NCBI RefSeq assembly: GCF_010509575.1
Contig: NZ_CP048437.1
Location: forward strand, 1,612,001-1,676,000
DNA from: Faecalibacterium duncaniae
GTDB lineage: Bacteria; Bacillota; Clostridia; Oscillospirales; Ruminococcaceae
Length of the DNA stretch: 64,000 bases
Direction of reading: 5' to 3'
The notes below the pieces were generated by a model. That model searched no databases, had not been told where the DNA came from, and saw only the letters and a program-made list of their open reading frames with translations. Within the stretch, counting starts at the first letter, position 1. Each line of letters opens with the position of its first letter. Shown piece by piece: positions 44,124-52,313 of this stretch. Both the position numbers and the translations under genes were made by a program.

Positions 44124-44975
44124 TCAGATCAACTTGATGGCCACCGCCTCGCTGGTGCGGTCCTGGGCTTCGTTGGTATGCTCGGGGTCATCCAGCATAT
44201 AGCGGAGCAGAAGCACCTCGCCCACATAAAGCACCGCCACCTTGATGGGGATGCTGCCGGAATCCAGTGGGCTCTCCTGCGCGCCGCACCGCAGCACCAC
44301 ATCTGCCATGGCTGCACCGGGCGAATCCTCATAATGGGTGAGCAGAATGATCTTTGCGCCGGATGCCTTGGCCGTGCGCAGCGTTTCCAGCATATCGCGG
44401 GTCGCGCCGGAATAGGAGATAAAGAGCACCACATCCTCCGGGCCCATCAGGCTGGCAGCCAGGATCTGAAGATGACTGTCCCCTGCGGTGCGGAACTTGT
44501 TGGACAGGCTGGAAAAGCGGGCGCAGATATCGTTGGCCAGCAGCATACTGCCGCCCTGACCCAGGCAGAACACCTGCCGTGCCGCACGCATCAGATCCAC
44601 AGCCTGCTCCACGGCTTCGGGCGAAAGAGAATTCTGGGTGCCGTTGATGGCAGTGAGAAACAGGCCGCTGGCGTGCTCACACAGGCTGGCGGTGGTAGCG
44701 CCCGGCTCCGGCTCATGCTGGTTGACCAGCGCACCGGTGGCGTTGGCCTGCGCCAGCGAAATGCGCATCTCATGGTAGCCCTCAAAACCCAATGCCCGGC
44801 AGAAGCGGAACACCGTTGCCTCTGCTACCTTGCATTCCCGCGCAAGGGAGGAAATGGAAAGGTACTGTGCCTCGTCGGCATGGTGGACAAGGTAATCTGC
44901 CACAGCACGGCCGGATTTTGTCAGTTCGTCCTGCCTTTGCTGCAGCAGCTCCCAGAAGTTTGTGGTCGTAGACAT
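44124..44975 (-). CDS. RpiR family regulator (NanR-like) of the sialic acid operon
   Basis: This 283-residue regulator has an N-terminal RpiR helix-turn-helix (about 1-78, SISSLARECKVAEATVFRFCRALGFEGYHEMRISLA) and a C-terminal SIS sugar-phosphate-binding domain (about 120-260, FCLGQGGS, FISYSGATRDML). It is divergent from the nan operon. RpiR-type NanR proteins in Firmicutes respond to ManNAc-6-P or related phosphosugars; that ligand is inference here. AAGGAG precedes the ATG at 44975. Identical palindromes in the intergenic region are its probable targets. Confidence 0.9.
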   Translation of the reverse strand: MSTTTNFWELLQQRQDELTKSGRAVADYLVHHADEAQYLSISSLARECKVAEATVFRFCRALGFEGYHEMRISLAQANATGALVNQHEPEPGATTASLCEHASGLFLTAINGTQNSLSPEAVEQAVDLMRAARQVFCLGQGGSMLLANDICARFSSLSNKFRTAGDSHLQILAASLMGPEDVVLFISYSGATRDMLETLRTAKASGAKIILLTHYEDSPGAAMADVVLRCGAQESPLDSGSIPIKVAVLYVGEVLLLRYMLDDPEHTNEAQDRTSEAVAIKLI

Positions 44976-45168
44976 GATGGTCTCCTTTTTCCTGCTCCGT
45001 TTCCCGCCGGAAGGGCCGGCCGCACACGCCAACACCATTGTCGGGAAGTTTTCCTTTAAGAAAAGTATAAAAGAATCCCTGCCGCTTGGCAAGAGGGGCT
45101 TTGACTACAAATTCGCGATCGTTTCTGTGCAGAGCGCCCAAATTCGCCGTATTAGTATGACTTATTTG

Positions 45169-45183
45169 TGAAAATCCTTTTCA
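45169..45183. promoter_or_regulatory. RpiR operator A
   Basis: TGAAAA-TCC-TTTTCA is a perfect 6-3-6 palindrome on the rpiR side of the divergent region. On the minus strand it overlaps a TTGAAA that could serve as an rpiR -35. Confidence 0.6.
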
Positions 45184-45212
45184 ATTTACCGGATTTTTCC
45201 CTCTTTTTTGAG

Positions 45213-45227
45213 TGAAAACTATTTTCA
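45213..45227. promoter_or_regulatory. RpiR operator B
   Basis: TGAAAA-CTA-TTTTCA, extended to 7-bp arms (GTGAAAA / TTTTCAC), lies 44 nt from operator A with identical half-sites. That spacing is about four helical turns. Confidence 0.65.
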
Positions 45228-45374
45228 CCAGCGAAAAGTGTAATTTTTCTACAATGGTTACAAAATAGCTACAACTTTCAAAATTTCCGTGAATCCTGCC
45301 CAAAAGGTCAGTTTTTTCGCTAAAATTGTGCGACATCCACAAGAAAATTCTTTCATTATTGGGCAGACAGCCGA

Positions 45375-45403
45375 TAGACAAAATGAAAATATTTTTCTAT
45401 AAT
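45375..45403 (+). promoter_or_regulatory. Promoter of the nan operon
   Basis: TAGACA and TATAAT are separated by 17 nt. Operator C occupies the spacer and touches the -10, so bound regulator should block RNA polymerase. The leader is about 75 nt. Confidence 0.8.
45384..45398. promoter_or_regulatory. RpiR operator C inside the nan promoter
   Basis: TGAAAA-TAT-TTTTCT differs from operators A and B by one base in one arm. It fills the spacer of the nan promoter. Confidence 0.65.
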
Positions 45404-45481
45404 AAGGCCAATAGAAGCGGTTCCCACACGAGGGCCGCAGAGCAGAATCGCACTACATCAATGAGTAAGGAGAAGTTTCTT

Positions 45482-46834
45482 ATGAAAAACAGTATTTCTC
45501 GCCGCTCTTTCCTGAAGGCCGTGGGTGCCCTGAGTGCAGCCGGTGCACTGGCCGCATGCGGCGGCAGCTCCTCCAGCAGCACTGCTGCTTCCTCCACTGC
45601 AGCTTCTGCAGCGGCAAGCACCGCAGCTGGCGCAAACATCAAGCTGTGGACATACCCCATCGGCGGCTGGGGCAAGGACGAGACTGTGCAGGAGCTGATC
45701 TCCAGCTTCAACGCAAAATATCCCGACATCAAGGTCACTGTTGAGTACCTGGATTACACCAATGGTGATGACCAGGTCAACACCGCCATCGAGGGCGGCA
45801 GCGCACCCGACCTGATCATGGAAGGTCCCGAGCGTCTGGTTGCCAACTGGGGCAAGAAGGGCGTTATGGCTCCCCTGAACGACCTGTGGACCGACGATGC
45901 CAAGAAGGACATCTACGCTTCCGTTGAGTCCGCCTGCAGGAACGAAGCCGGCGACTACTATGAGTATCCCCTGTGCATGACCGCACACTGCATGGCCGTG
46001 AATATGACCAAGGTCAAGGAAGTGGGCGCAGACCAGTACATTGATACTGATAAGCACACCTGGAGCACCGACGGCTTCCTCAAGACCGTTGACGCACTGT
46101 ACAATGGCGGTTATGAGAATGTTGCAGCCATTTACTGCAGCGGCCAGGGCGGCGACCAGGGCACCCGCGCGATCATCAACAACATGTACGGCGGCACCTT
46201 CACCGATGCTGAGCACACAAAGTACACTGCCGACTCCCCCGAGAACATCAAGGCCATCCAGACTCTGTACGATGCCAAGGGCGTGAACTTTGATGCTTCC
46301 ATCAACGGCGGCGAGGAGATCACCCTGTTCCGCAACGGTACCCTGCAGATGGCATTCTGCTGGAACATTGCACAGCAGCTGAACTCCGACAACAACGATG
46401 CCGGCCTGACCAACAGCGGCGACGAGATCTTCCCCATGGCCTTCCCCACCGAGAGCGGCGATCCCAAGCTGTGCGGCGGCATCTGGGGCTTTGGCATCTT
46501 CGACAACGGCGATGAGGCCAAGATCGAGGCAGCCAAGACCTTTATCGACTTCATCGCTGCTGACCCCGATCAGGTTGGCGCAAGCGTTCTGGCTTCCACC
46601 TACTTCCCCGTTCGCGAGAGCGTTGGCGACATCTACGCCGGCAACGACATTATGAGCGAGTACACCAAGTTCATGGGCTTCCTGGGCGATTACTACCAGA
46701 TCACCCCGGGCTGGGCAACTGCTCGTACCGAGTGGTGGAACATGCTGCAGCGCGTTGGCACCGGCGAGCCCGTTGAGCAGGCCGTTGCTACCTTTGTTGA
46801 GAACGCAAATGCTGCCGCTACTGCCGAGGCATAA
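45482..46834 (+). CDS. Sialic acid ABC transporter substrate-binding lipoprotein (predicted)
   Basis: This 450-residue extracellular solute-binding protein (family 1) has a Tat-type signal SRRSFLK followed by a hydrophobic stretch and lipobox LAAC, then a Ser/Ala linker. It is predicted to capture sialic acid because the operon encodes sialic acid breakdown; the ligand is not provable from the sequence. The ATG at 45482 follows AAGGAG at 9 nt. A hairpin follows, which would raise its level above that of the permeases. Confidence 0.88.
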   Translation: MKNSISRRSFLKAVGALSAAGALAACGGSSSSSTAASSTAASAAASTAAGANIKLWTYPIGGWGKDETVQELISSFNAKYPDIKVTVEYLDYTNGDDQVNTAIEGGSAPDLIMEGPERLVANWGKKGVMAPLNDLWTDDAKKDIYASVESACRNEAGDYYEYPLCMTAHCMAVNMTKVKEVGADQYIDTDKHTWSTDGFLKTVDALYNGGYENVAAIYCSGQGGDQGTRAIINNMYGGTFTDAEHTKYTADSPENIKAIQTLYDAKGVNFDASINGGEEITLFRNGTLQMAFCWNIAQQLNSDNNDAGLTNSGDEIFPMAFPTESGDPKLCGGIWGFGIFDNGDEAKIEAAKTFIDFIAADPDQVGASVLASTYFPVRESVGDIYAGNDIMSEYTKFMGFLGDYYQITPGWATARTEWWNMLQRVGTGEPVEQAVATFVENANAAATAEA

Positions 46835-46873
46835 GCGCACCACCTGAGTTTTTCATCGTAACGTTATAAACCT

Positions 46874-46917
46874 TGCCCCTTCCTCGATAATCCCGGCGAG
46901 GGAGGGGCATTCTTTTT
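46874..46917 (+). terminator. Intra-operon hairpin between binding protein and permease
   Basis: TGCCCCTTCCTCG pairs with CGAGGGAGGGGCA and is followed by TTCTTTTT. It fits a partial terminator or mRNA-stabilising hairpin, common after binding-protein genes. Confidence 0.75.
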
Positions 46918-46977
46918 GCAAGTTCCGTCGGGAGCCGGTCATTTTACCGGAGCTAAACGAAAGGTTTGGTGATTTTC

Positions 46978-47895
46978 TTGGCTGCTACCACCGTAAAAGT
47001 CAAAGAGCCAAAGCGCAGCCGCGCACTGGTCCGGCAGGAGACCATCGCATCTTATCTCTTCCTTCTGCCCAGCCTGATCTTCTTTCTGGGGTTCGTCATC
47101 TACCCCATGATCCTCTGCGTGGTCACGAGCTTCTTTGATTCCACCATGAACCGCGCCGATGTCTTTGTCGGCCTTGCAAACTACAAAGAGCTGTTCGCCG
47201 ATAAGATCTTCCTGGGTGCTCTGAAGAACACCTTCATCATCGTCATCGTGTCGGTGCCTGTGACCTGCGCCTTCTCGCTGTGGGTCAGCTCCGCCATCGT
47301 GGATCTGCCCGAGTGGGCCACCAGCCTTTTCCGCTGCGTGTTCTACCTGCCTGTTGTCACCGGTTCCGTTGCCGTTACCGTTGTCTGGAAGTGGATGTAC
47401 AACAATTACTACGGCATCTTCAACTATCTGGGCAAGACGCTGGGTCTGATCGACAAGAACATCAACTGGCTGGGCGATGAGCGGTTCGCTCTGGGCTGCA
47501 TTATCCTCATCCTGCTGACCACCTCTGTGGGCCAGCCCATCGTTCTGTATGTTTCTGCCCTGGGCAACGTGGATCAATCCATCGTGGAGGCTGCCGAAGT
47601 GGACGGCGCGACCGATTTCCAGTGCTTCTGGAAGATCAAGTGGCCTGCCATCATGCCCACCACCCTGTACATCCTGGTCATCACCACCATCAACTCCTTC
47701 CAGTGCTTTGCGCTGATCCAGCTGCTGACTTCCGGCGGCCCCAACCACAGCACCGATACCATCATGTACTACATCTACTACACCGCATTCAAGCTGTACC
47801 GCTACGGCTACGGCAACGCCATGGGTGTTGTGCTTGCCATCATCATTGCCATCCTGTCTGCGATCCAGTTCAAGGCTGGCAACCAGAATAATTGA
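46978..47895 (+). CDS. Sugar ABC transporter permease (MalF/UgpA type)
   Basis: This permease of about 305 residues has six transmembrane helices and the EAA loop EAAEVDGATDFQCFWKIKWPAI that docks the ATPase. The start is ambiguous. There is no ATG, and GTG at 46969 or TTG at 46978 (MAATTVKV) follow AAAGG and GGTGA; I prefer TTG by spacing. It is the second gene of the predicted sialic acid transporter. No ATPase gene follows anywhere in the operon. Confidence 0.9.
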   Translation: MAATTVKVKEPKRSRALVRQETIASYLFLLPSLIFFLGFVIYPMILCVVTSFFDSTMNRADVFVGLANYKELFADKIFLGALKNTFIIVIVSVPVTCAFSLWVSSAIVDLPEWATSLFRCVFYLPVVTGSVAVTVVWKWMYNNYYGIFNYLGKTLGLIDKNINWLGDERFALGCIILILLTTSVGQPIVLYVSALGNVDQSIVEAAEVDGATDFQCFWKIKWPAIMPTTLYILVITTINSFQCFALIQLLTSGGPNHSTDTIMYYIYYTAFKLYRYGYGNAMGVVLAIIIAILSAIQFKAGNQNN

Positions 47896-47909
47896 GGAGG
47901 TGCGTAACA

Positions 47910-48887
47910 ATGAGTGCAACTGCTGCAACCGCAAAAAAGCAAAAGCCCTTGAAGCGTCACCCCAGCAAGCTCAAGCAGGCCAGCGCCTATACCATCCTGA
48001 CCCTGATCCTGATCAGCATCGTGGCCGTGACCTTTGCCTTCCCGCTGTACTGGATCATCACCGGTTCCTTCAAAACCGGTGCAGCCATCAACTCCACCAC
48101 CCCCGAGTGGTGGCCCCATGAGTGGGTGCTGACCAACTACCAGAAGCTGTTTGCCGGAAAGAGCGCTCCGCTGTGGCAGCTGGCCATCCCCTTCAGTGCA
48201 CGCTTCAGTGCCGACGGCGATCCCATCTACTTCTCGGTCGGACCCACCGCTCCTGCTGCCCTGCGCTGGATGATCAACACCGTGTTCATGGCTGTTGTCT
48301 CCATGATCCTGACCTGCATCACCGCCGCCATGGCCGGTTATGCACTGGCCAAGAAGCGCTTTGTGGGCCGTCAGCTCCTGTTCACCCTGATCGTGTGCGC
48401 AATGGCTCTGCCCAAGCAGGTCATTCTGATTCCCCTGCTGCGTGAGATGAGTGCCCTGAACCTCTACAACACCATCTGGGCCGTCATCTTCCCCATTGTC
48501 GGCTGGCCATTCGGTGTGTTCCTGATGAAACAGTTCAGCGAGGGCATCCCCACAGAAATGCTGGAGGCCGCCCGCATTGACGGCGCAAGTGAAGCCAAGA
48601 CCTTTATCAGCATCGTGCTGCCCATGGTCAAGCCGGGCATCGGTGCTCTGGCCATCTTCACCTTTATCAACAGCTGGAACGATTACTTCATGCAGTTGAT
48701 CATGCTGTCCAGCACCAGCAACCTGACCATTTCTCTGGGCATTGCAAAGCTGCAGGCGGAAAACAGCACTGACTTCGGTCTGATCATGGCAGGTGCTGCA
48801 CTGGCTGCTGTGCCTATCATCATCATCTTCCTCATCTTCCAGAAGTACTTCACCAAAGGCATCGCAATGGGTGCTGTTAAGGGCTAA
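47910..48887 (+). CDS. Sugar ABC transporter permease (MalG/UgpE type)
   Basis: This 325-residue permease has six transmembrane helices, EAARIDGASEAKTFISIVLPMVKPG as the EAA motif, and SWNDYFMQLIML in the MalG-type position. There is a longer periplasmic stretch after helix 1 (about 60-115). GAGGAGGTG precedes the ATG at 47910. It forms the transporter with the preceding permease and lipoprotein. It is followed by the tandem repeat and nanA. Confidence 0.92.
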   Translation: MSATAATAKKQKPLKRHPSKLKQASAYTILTLILISIVAVTFAFPLYWIITGSFKTGAAINSTTPEWWPHEWVLTNYQKLFAGKSAPLWQLAIPFSARFSADGDPIYFSVGPTAPAALRWMINTVFMAVVSMILTCITAAMAGYALAKKRFVGRQLLFTLIVCAMALPKQVILIPLLREMSALNLYNTIWAVIFPIVGWPFGVFLMKQFSEGIPTEMLEAARIDGASEAKTFISIVLPMVKPGIGALAIFTFINSWNDYFMQLIMLSSTSNLTISLGIAKLQAENSTDFGLIMAGAALAAVPIIIIFLIFQKYFTKGIAMGAVKG

Positions 48888-48923
48888 AATCCCGACCGCC
48901 GCCTGCGGCGGGAACAGGGAGGG

Positions 48924-49176
48924 ATTTTTGGCGCAGCGGTCAGCAGGATGCGAGGCCCGCCCAAGGGCCGAAGCAGACGCTGGGCACCGCAAGAGGGCGC
49001 TGATCCCGTTGACCGAACGAAAAGCGTTGGAGCTTGATGTTCAGGAAGCAATTTTTGGCGCAGCGGTCTGCAAGACGCAAGGCCCGCACCAAGGGCGAAG
49101 CGGATGCAGGGCACCGCAAGAGGGCGCTGATGCAGTGAACAGAACAAATAAGCATATAGGAGCTTAAGGAGACAAA
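48924..49176 (+). repeat. Tandem imperfect 127-bp direct repeat before nanA
   Basis: Two units start at 48924 and 49051. Shared blocks ATTTTTGGCGCAGCGGTC and GGGCACCGCAAGAGGGCGCT are offset by exactly 127 in both cases, so there is no net indel. Unit 2 ends in the nanA ribosome site. Both units encode, in the same relative frame, similar basic peptides with the block EADAGHRKRAL, whose internal differences are silent. The 291-bp gap between permease and nanA holds nothing else except a GC hairpin at 48897-48913. Confidence 0.85.
49037..49138 (+). CDS. Possible 33-residue basic peptide in repeat unit 2
   Basis: An ATG preceded by GGAG opens a 33-codon frame encoding a very basic peptide (MFRKQFLAQRSARRKARTKG, then EADAGHRKRALMQ). 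Unit 1 encodes the related block in a longer frame starting with TTG at 48928 after GGGAGG. The GGAG-ATG spacing is only 4 nt. Whether it is translated is uncertain. It is listed because the EADA codons differ only silently between units. Confidence 0.25.
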   Translation: MFRKQFLAQRSARRKARTKGEADAGHRKRALMQ

Positions 49177-49178
49177 CC

Positions 49179-50108
49179 ATGAAAGATATCACTAAGTACC
49201 AGGGCGTTATCCCCGCTTTCTACGCCTGCTACGACGCAGAGGGCAATATTTCCACTGAGGGTGTCAAGGCCCTCACCCGCCACCTGATCGCCAAGGGCGT
49301 TAAGGGCGTGTATGTCGGCGGTTCCTCCGGTGAGTGCATCTACCAGCATGTGGACGAGCGCAAGGCCGTGCTGGAGGCAGTGATGAGCGAAGCCAAAGGC
49401 AAGCTGACCGTCATTGCACATGTTGGCTGCAACAACACCGCCGACAGTGTGGAGCTGGCCCGCCATGCCGAGAGCGTGGGTGTGGATGCCATCGCCTCCA
49501 TCCCCCCCATCTACTTCCACCTGCCCGAGTATGCCATTGCAAAATACTGGAATGACATGTCCGCTGCTGCTCCCAATACCGAATTCGTCATCTACAACAT
49601 TCCCCAGCTGGCTGGCACCGGCCTGACCATGAGCCTGCTGAAGGAGATGCTCAAGAACCCCAACGTGGTGGCTGTCAAGAACAGCTCCATGCCCACCCAG
49701 GACATCCAGATGTTCAAGGATGCCGGTATCGCTGCCCGCGGCGAAGGCAACTTTGTGGTCTTTAACGGCCCCGATGAGCAGTTTGTCTCCGGTCGCGTCA
49801 TCGGCGCAGACGGCGGCATCGGCGGCACCTACGCCGTGATGCCTGAGCTGTATCTGGCCATGAACGAGCATATCAACAAGGGCGAGGTCAAGGAAGCACA
49901 GGCCCTCCAGTATGAGGCCGACCGCATCATCTACAAGATGTGTGAGGCCCACGGCAACCTGTACGCCGTGCAGAAAGAGATCCTGCGCCGGATGTACGGT
50001 CTGGAGCTGGGCGGCGTGCGTGAGCCCATGCCCAGCCTGATCCCCGAGGATGAGGCCATCGTGGCCGAAGCACAGGCCATGATCGAAGCCGCCATCGCAA
50101 AACTGTAA
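49179..50108 (+). CDS. nanA: N-acetylneuraminate lyase
   Basis: It splits sialic acid (Neu5Ac) into ManNAc and pyruvate. The 309-residue TIM-barrel protein of the DapA family has the Schiff-base lysine K167 in VAVKNSS, Y139 in VIYNIPQ, and the carboxylate-binding GGSSGE (48-52), all at E. coli NanA-like positions. Operon partners nanE and nanK support NanA over dihydrodipicolinate synthase. AAGGAG precedes the ATG. Confidence 0.93.
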   Translation: MKDITKYQGVIPAFYACYDAEGNISTEGVKALTRHLIAKGVKGVYVGGSSGECIYQHVDERKAVLEAVMSEAKGKLTVIAHVGCNNTADSVELARHAESVGVDAIASIPPIYFHLPEYAIAKYWNDMSAAAPNTEFVIYNIPQLAGTGLTMSLLKEMLKNPNVVAVKNSSMPTQDIQMFKDAGIAARGEGNFVVFNGPDEQFVSGRVIGADGGIGGTYAVMPELYLAMNEHINKGEVKEAQALQYEADRIIYKMCEAHGNLYAVQKEILRRMYGLELGGVREPMPSLIPEDEAIVAEAQAMIEAAIAKL

Positions 50109-50115
50109 GCTGAAC

Positions 50116-50166
50116 AAGCGCCCCCTCTCCGTCTCTTTTCAGAGGGGAGGCGGGCGCTTCTTTTTT
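50116..50166 (+). terminator. Internal terminator-like hairpin between nanA and nanQ
   Basis: AAGCGCCC and GGGCGCTT form the base of a long stem with inner CCTCTCC / GGGGAGG pairing, then TTTTTTT. It lies inside the operon, so it probably attenuates the distal genes rather than ending the transcript. Confidence 0.7.
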
Positions 50167-50179
50167 GGAGGGAAAGCGT

Positions 50180-50641
50180 ATGATCTGCGATACCCTGGAT
50201 CAACTGCATCTGTACAAGGGGTTCCACAAAAACCTCGACACGGCCATTGAGTTTCTGGCCGCACACCAGCTGGATACCCTGCCGCTGGGACGTACCGAAG
50301 TGGACGGCGATGAGGTGTTCATCAATGTGATGGATGCCGATCTCAAACCCCACACCGGTTCCCACGCCGAATATCACCGGCTCTACGCCGATCTGCAGAT
50401 CGACCTGACCGGCGGCGAGGGTTGGGGCTACGAGACCGCCCCCGGCACCGAGGTGGAGCCCTACCAGCCGGATATCGGCAAAAAGGACAGCGAGGATGCC
50501 GTTTTCGGCGCTCTGGGCGAGGGGCGGTTCGTCCTCTTCTTCCCCGGTGAACTGCACCGCCCCGGCGTGGAAATGCCCGGCTGCGATCGTGTCCGCAAAG
50601 CTGTTGTCAAGATTAAGATGGAGGATAAGTATCATGGATAA
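50180..50641 (+). CDS. nanQ: YhcH/YjgK/YiaL family protein (NanQ-like anomerase)
   Basis: This 153-residue DUF386 protein has the cupin-like residues in HAEYHRLYADLQ and FPGELHRPGVE. In E. coli, NanQ speeds conversion between sialic acid anomers, giving NanA its substrate form. Placement between nanA and nanE supports the same role, by inference. GGAGGG lies 7 nt before the ATG at 50180. It overlaps nanE by 8 nt. Confidence 0.87.
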   Translation: MICDTLDQLHLYKGFHKNLDTAIEFLAAHQLDTLPLGRTEVDGDEVFINVMDADLKPHTGSHAEYHRLYADLQIDLTGGEGWGYETAPGTEVEPYQPDIGKKDSEDAVFGALGEGRFVLFFPGELHRPGVEMPGCDRVRKAVVKIKMEDKYHG

Positions 50642-51338
50642 GGAAAAACTGTTTGCTCAGATCAAGGGCGGGCTGATCGTCTCCTGCCAGGCATTGGAGC
50701 ACGAGCCCCTGTACACCAAGGAGGGCGGCGTGATGCCCCTGATGGCCAAGGCTGCCGCCATGAGCGGCGCGGTGGGCATCCGTGCCAACACCGTGCGGGA
50801 CATCACCCAGATCAAGGAGGTCGTGGACCTGCCCGTGATCGGCATCATCAAAAAGGACTACCCCGGCACCCCCATGTACATCACTGTGACCATGAAGGAA
50901 GTGGACGAGCTGGTGGCCTGCGGCGTGGATATTCTGGCGGTGCAGGGCACGGGAGCTCTCCGCCCGGACGGTTCCACCTCCGCTGAATTCATCCGCGCCA
51001 TCAAGGCAAAGTACCCGGATCAGCTGGTGATGGCCGACTGCGACAACTTTGAGAACGCCATGGCCTGTGCCGAGGCCGGTGCCGACTTTGTGGGCACCAC
51101 CATGCGCGGCTACACCCCTGAGACCCAGGGCATTGACGACATCGATTTTGATTTCGTCCACAAGCTGGCCACCGAGTGCCCCGCCAAAGTCATTGCCGAG
51201 GGCCACATCCACTACCCCGAACAGGCCGTCAAGGCACTGGAAGCCGGTGCTTTTGCACTGGTGGTGGGCGGTGCCATCACCCGCCCTGCCGAGATCACGG
51301 CCCGCTTCACCGGTGCCATCAACGCCATGAACAAGTAA
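50634..51338 (+). CDS. nanE: N-acetylmannosamine-6-phosphate 2-epimerase
   Basis: It converts ManNAc-6-P to GlcNAc-6-P. The 234-residue TIM-barrel protein shows GLIVSCQALEHEPLY, GAVGIRANT, VIGIIKKDYPGTPMYIT and MADCDNFENAMACAEAGADFVGTTMRGYTP, all NanE signatures. GGAGG lies 9 nt before the ATG, inside the overlapping nanQ end. It feeds the GlcNAc-6-P pathway; nagA and nagB are not in the window. Confidence 0.95.
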   Translation: MDKEKLFAQIKGGLIVSCQALEHEPLYTKEGGVMPLMAKAAAMSGAVGIRANTVRDITQIKEVVDLPVIGIIKKDYPGTPMYITVTMKEVDELVACGVDILAVQGTGALRPDGSTSAEFIRAIKAKYPDQLVMADCDNFENAMACAEAGADFVGTTMRGYTPETQGIDDIDFDFVHKLATECPAKVIAEGHIHYPEQAVKALEAGAFALVVGGAITRPAEITARFTGAINAMNK

Positions 51339-51353
51339 AACGGAGACACCGAG

Positions 51354-52283
51354 ATGAAACAGTATCTTGCGATCGATATCGGCGGCACTGCCGTCAAGCT
51401 GGGCATCGTGGATGAGACCGGCGCGGTAGGCCCCAAGGCCGAAGAAAGTGTCAACTTTGACGGCTACCAGACCCCGGTGCTGGCCACCGTGCTCAAAGCC
51501 GCCAGAGCCTTTGTGGAGACCCAGAACATCGACGTGAACACGCTGGAAGGCGTAGGCGTTTCGGCCACCGGCCAGATCGACAGCCGCAAAGGCATCGTGG
51601 CCGGTACCTGCGGCAACTTTCCCAACTACATCAACAGCCCCATCCAGGCCGAACTGGAACGGCTCTTCGGCCTACCCGTCACCGTTGCCAACGATGCCAA
51701 CTGCATGACGCTGGGCGAGGTCTGGGTCGGCGGCGCAAAGGGTTATACCGATGTCATCGGTGTGACCCTGGGCACCGGCGTGGGCGGCGGCATCCTGACC
51801 GGCGGCCGCCTTTTGGAGGGTGCCCGCGGACTGGGCGGTGAGCTGGGCCACTACCGCACCCATGCACTGGACGGTATCCCCTGCACCTGCGGTGCCACCG
51901 GCTGCTGGGAGCGCTACGCCGCCACCACGGCTCTGGTACGGGCCGCACAGGAAAAGGACCCGGCCTGGAAAGACGGCCGCGCCATTTTTGCTGCCGCAGA
52001 GGCTGGCAACGAGACCGTTCTGGCCCTGCTGGATGCCTGGACAGATGAGATCGCACAGGGCCTTGCAGGCATGGTGCACATCTTCAACCCGCAGCTCATT
52101 CTCATCGGCGGCGGCGTGAGTGCCCAGCAGAAGCTGCTCATCGAGCCCATTGCTGCCAAAGTCAGGGCCTCCGTTATGCCCGCCTTTGCCGAAGGGCTGG
52201 AGATCCGCGCCGCCCAGCTGCACAATGATGCCGGTATGGTAGGCGCAGTCTATTACTTCCGCCAGCAGCACGGCGAAACCTGA
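51354..52283 (+). CDS. nanK: ROK family N-acetylmannosamine kinase
   Basis: This 309-residue ROK kinase has the ATP-binding AIDIGGTAVKLGIV, GTGVGGGIL, and the zinc motif CTCGATGCWER after GHYRTH. In this operon it should phosphorylate ManNAc from NanA to ManNAc-6-P for NanE. Sequence alone does not exclude glucokinase specificity. GGAG lies 8 nt before the ATG. It lies 15 nt after nanE. Confidence 0.88.
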   Translation: MKQYLAIDIGGTAVKLGIVDETGAVGPKAEESVNFDGYQTPVLATVLKAARAFVETQNIDVNTLEGVGVSATGQIDSRKGIVAGTCGNFPNYINSPIQAELERLFGLPVTVANDANCMTLGEVWVGGAKGYTDVIGVTLGTGVGGGILTGGRLLEGARGLGGELGHYRTHALDGIPCTCGATGCWERYAATTALVRAAQEKDPAWKDGRAIFAAAEAGNETVLALLDAWTDEIAQGLAGMVHIFNPQLILIGGGVSAQQKLLIEPIAAKVRASVMPAFAEGLEIRAAQLHNDAGMVGAVYYFRQQHGET

Positions 52284-52313
52284 TCATCTGAACGATCAAA
52301 GGAGTGTATTGAG

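Noticed and set aside
48924..49176. CRISPR or riboswitch interpretation of the repeat before nanA
   Set aside because: There are only two long imperfect units without spacers, and no terminator or SD-sequestering stem typical of a riboswitch is apparent.
49179..50108. Annotation as dihydrodipicolinate synthase (dapA)
   Set aside because: The fold is shared, but GGSSGE, K167/Y139 spacing and the nanQ-nanE-nanK context fit N-acetylneuraminate lyase better.
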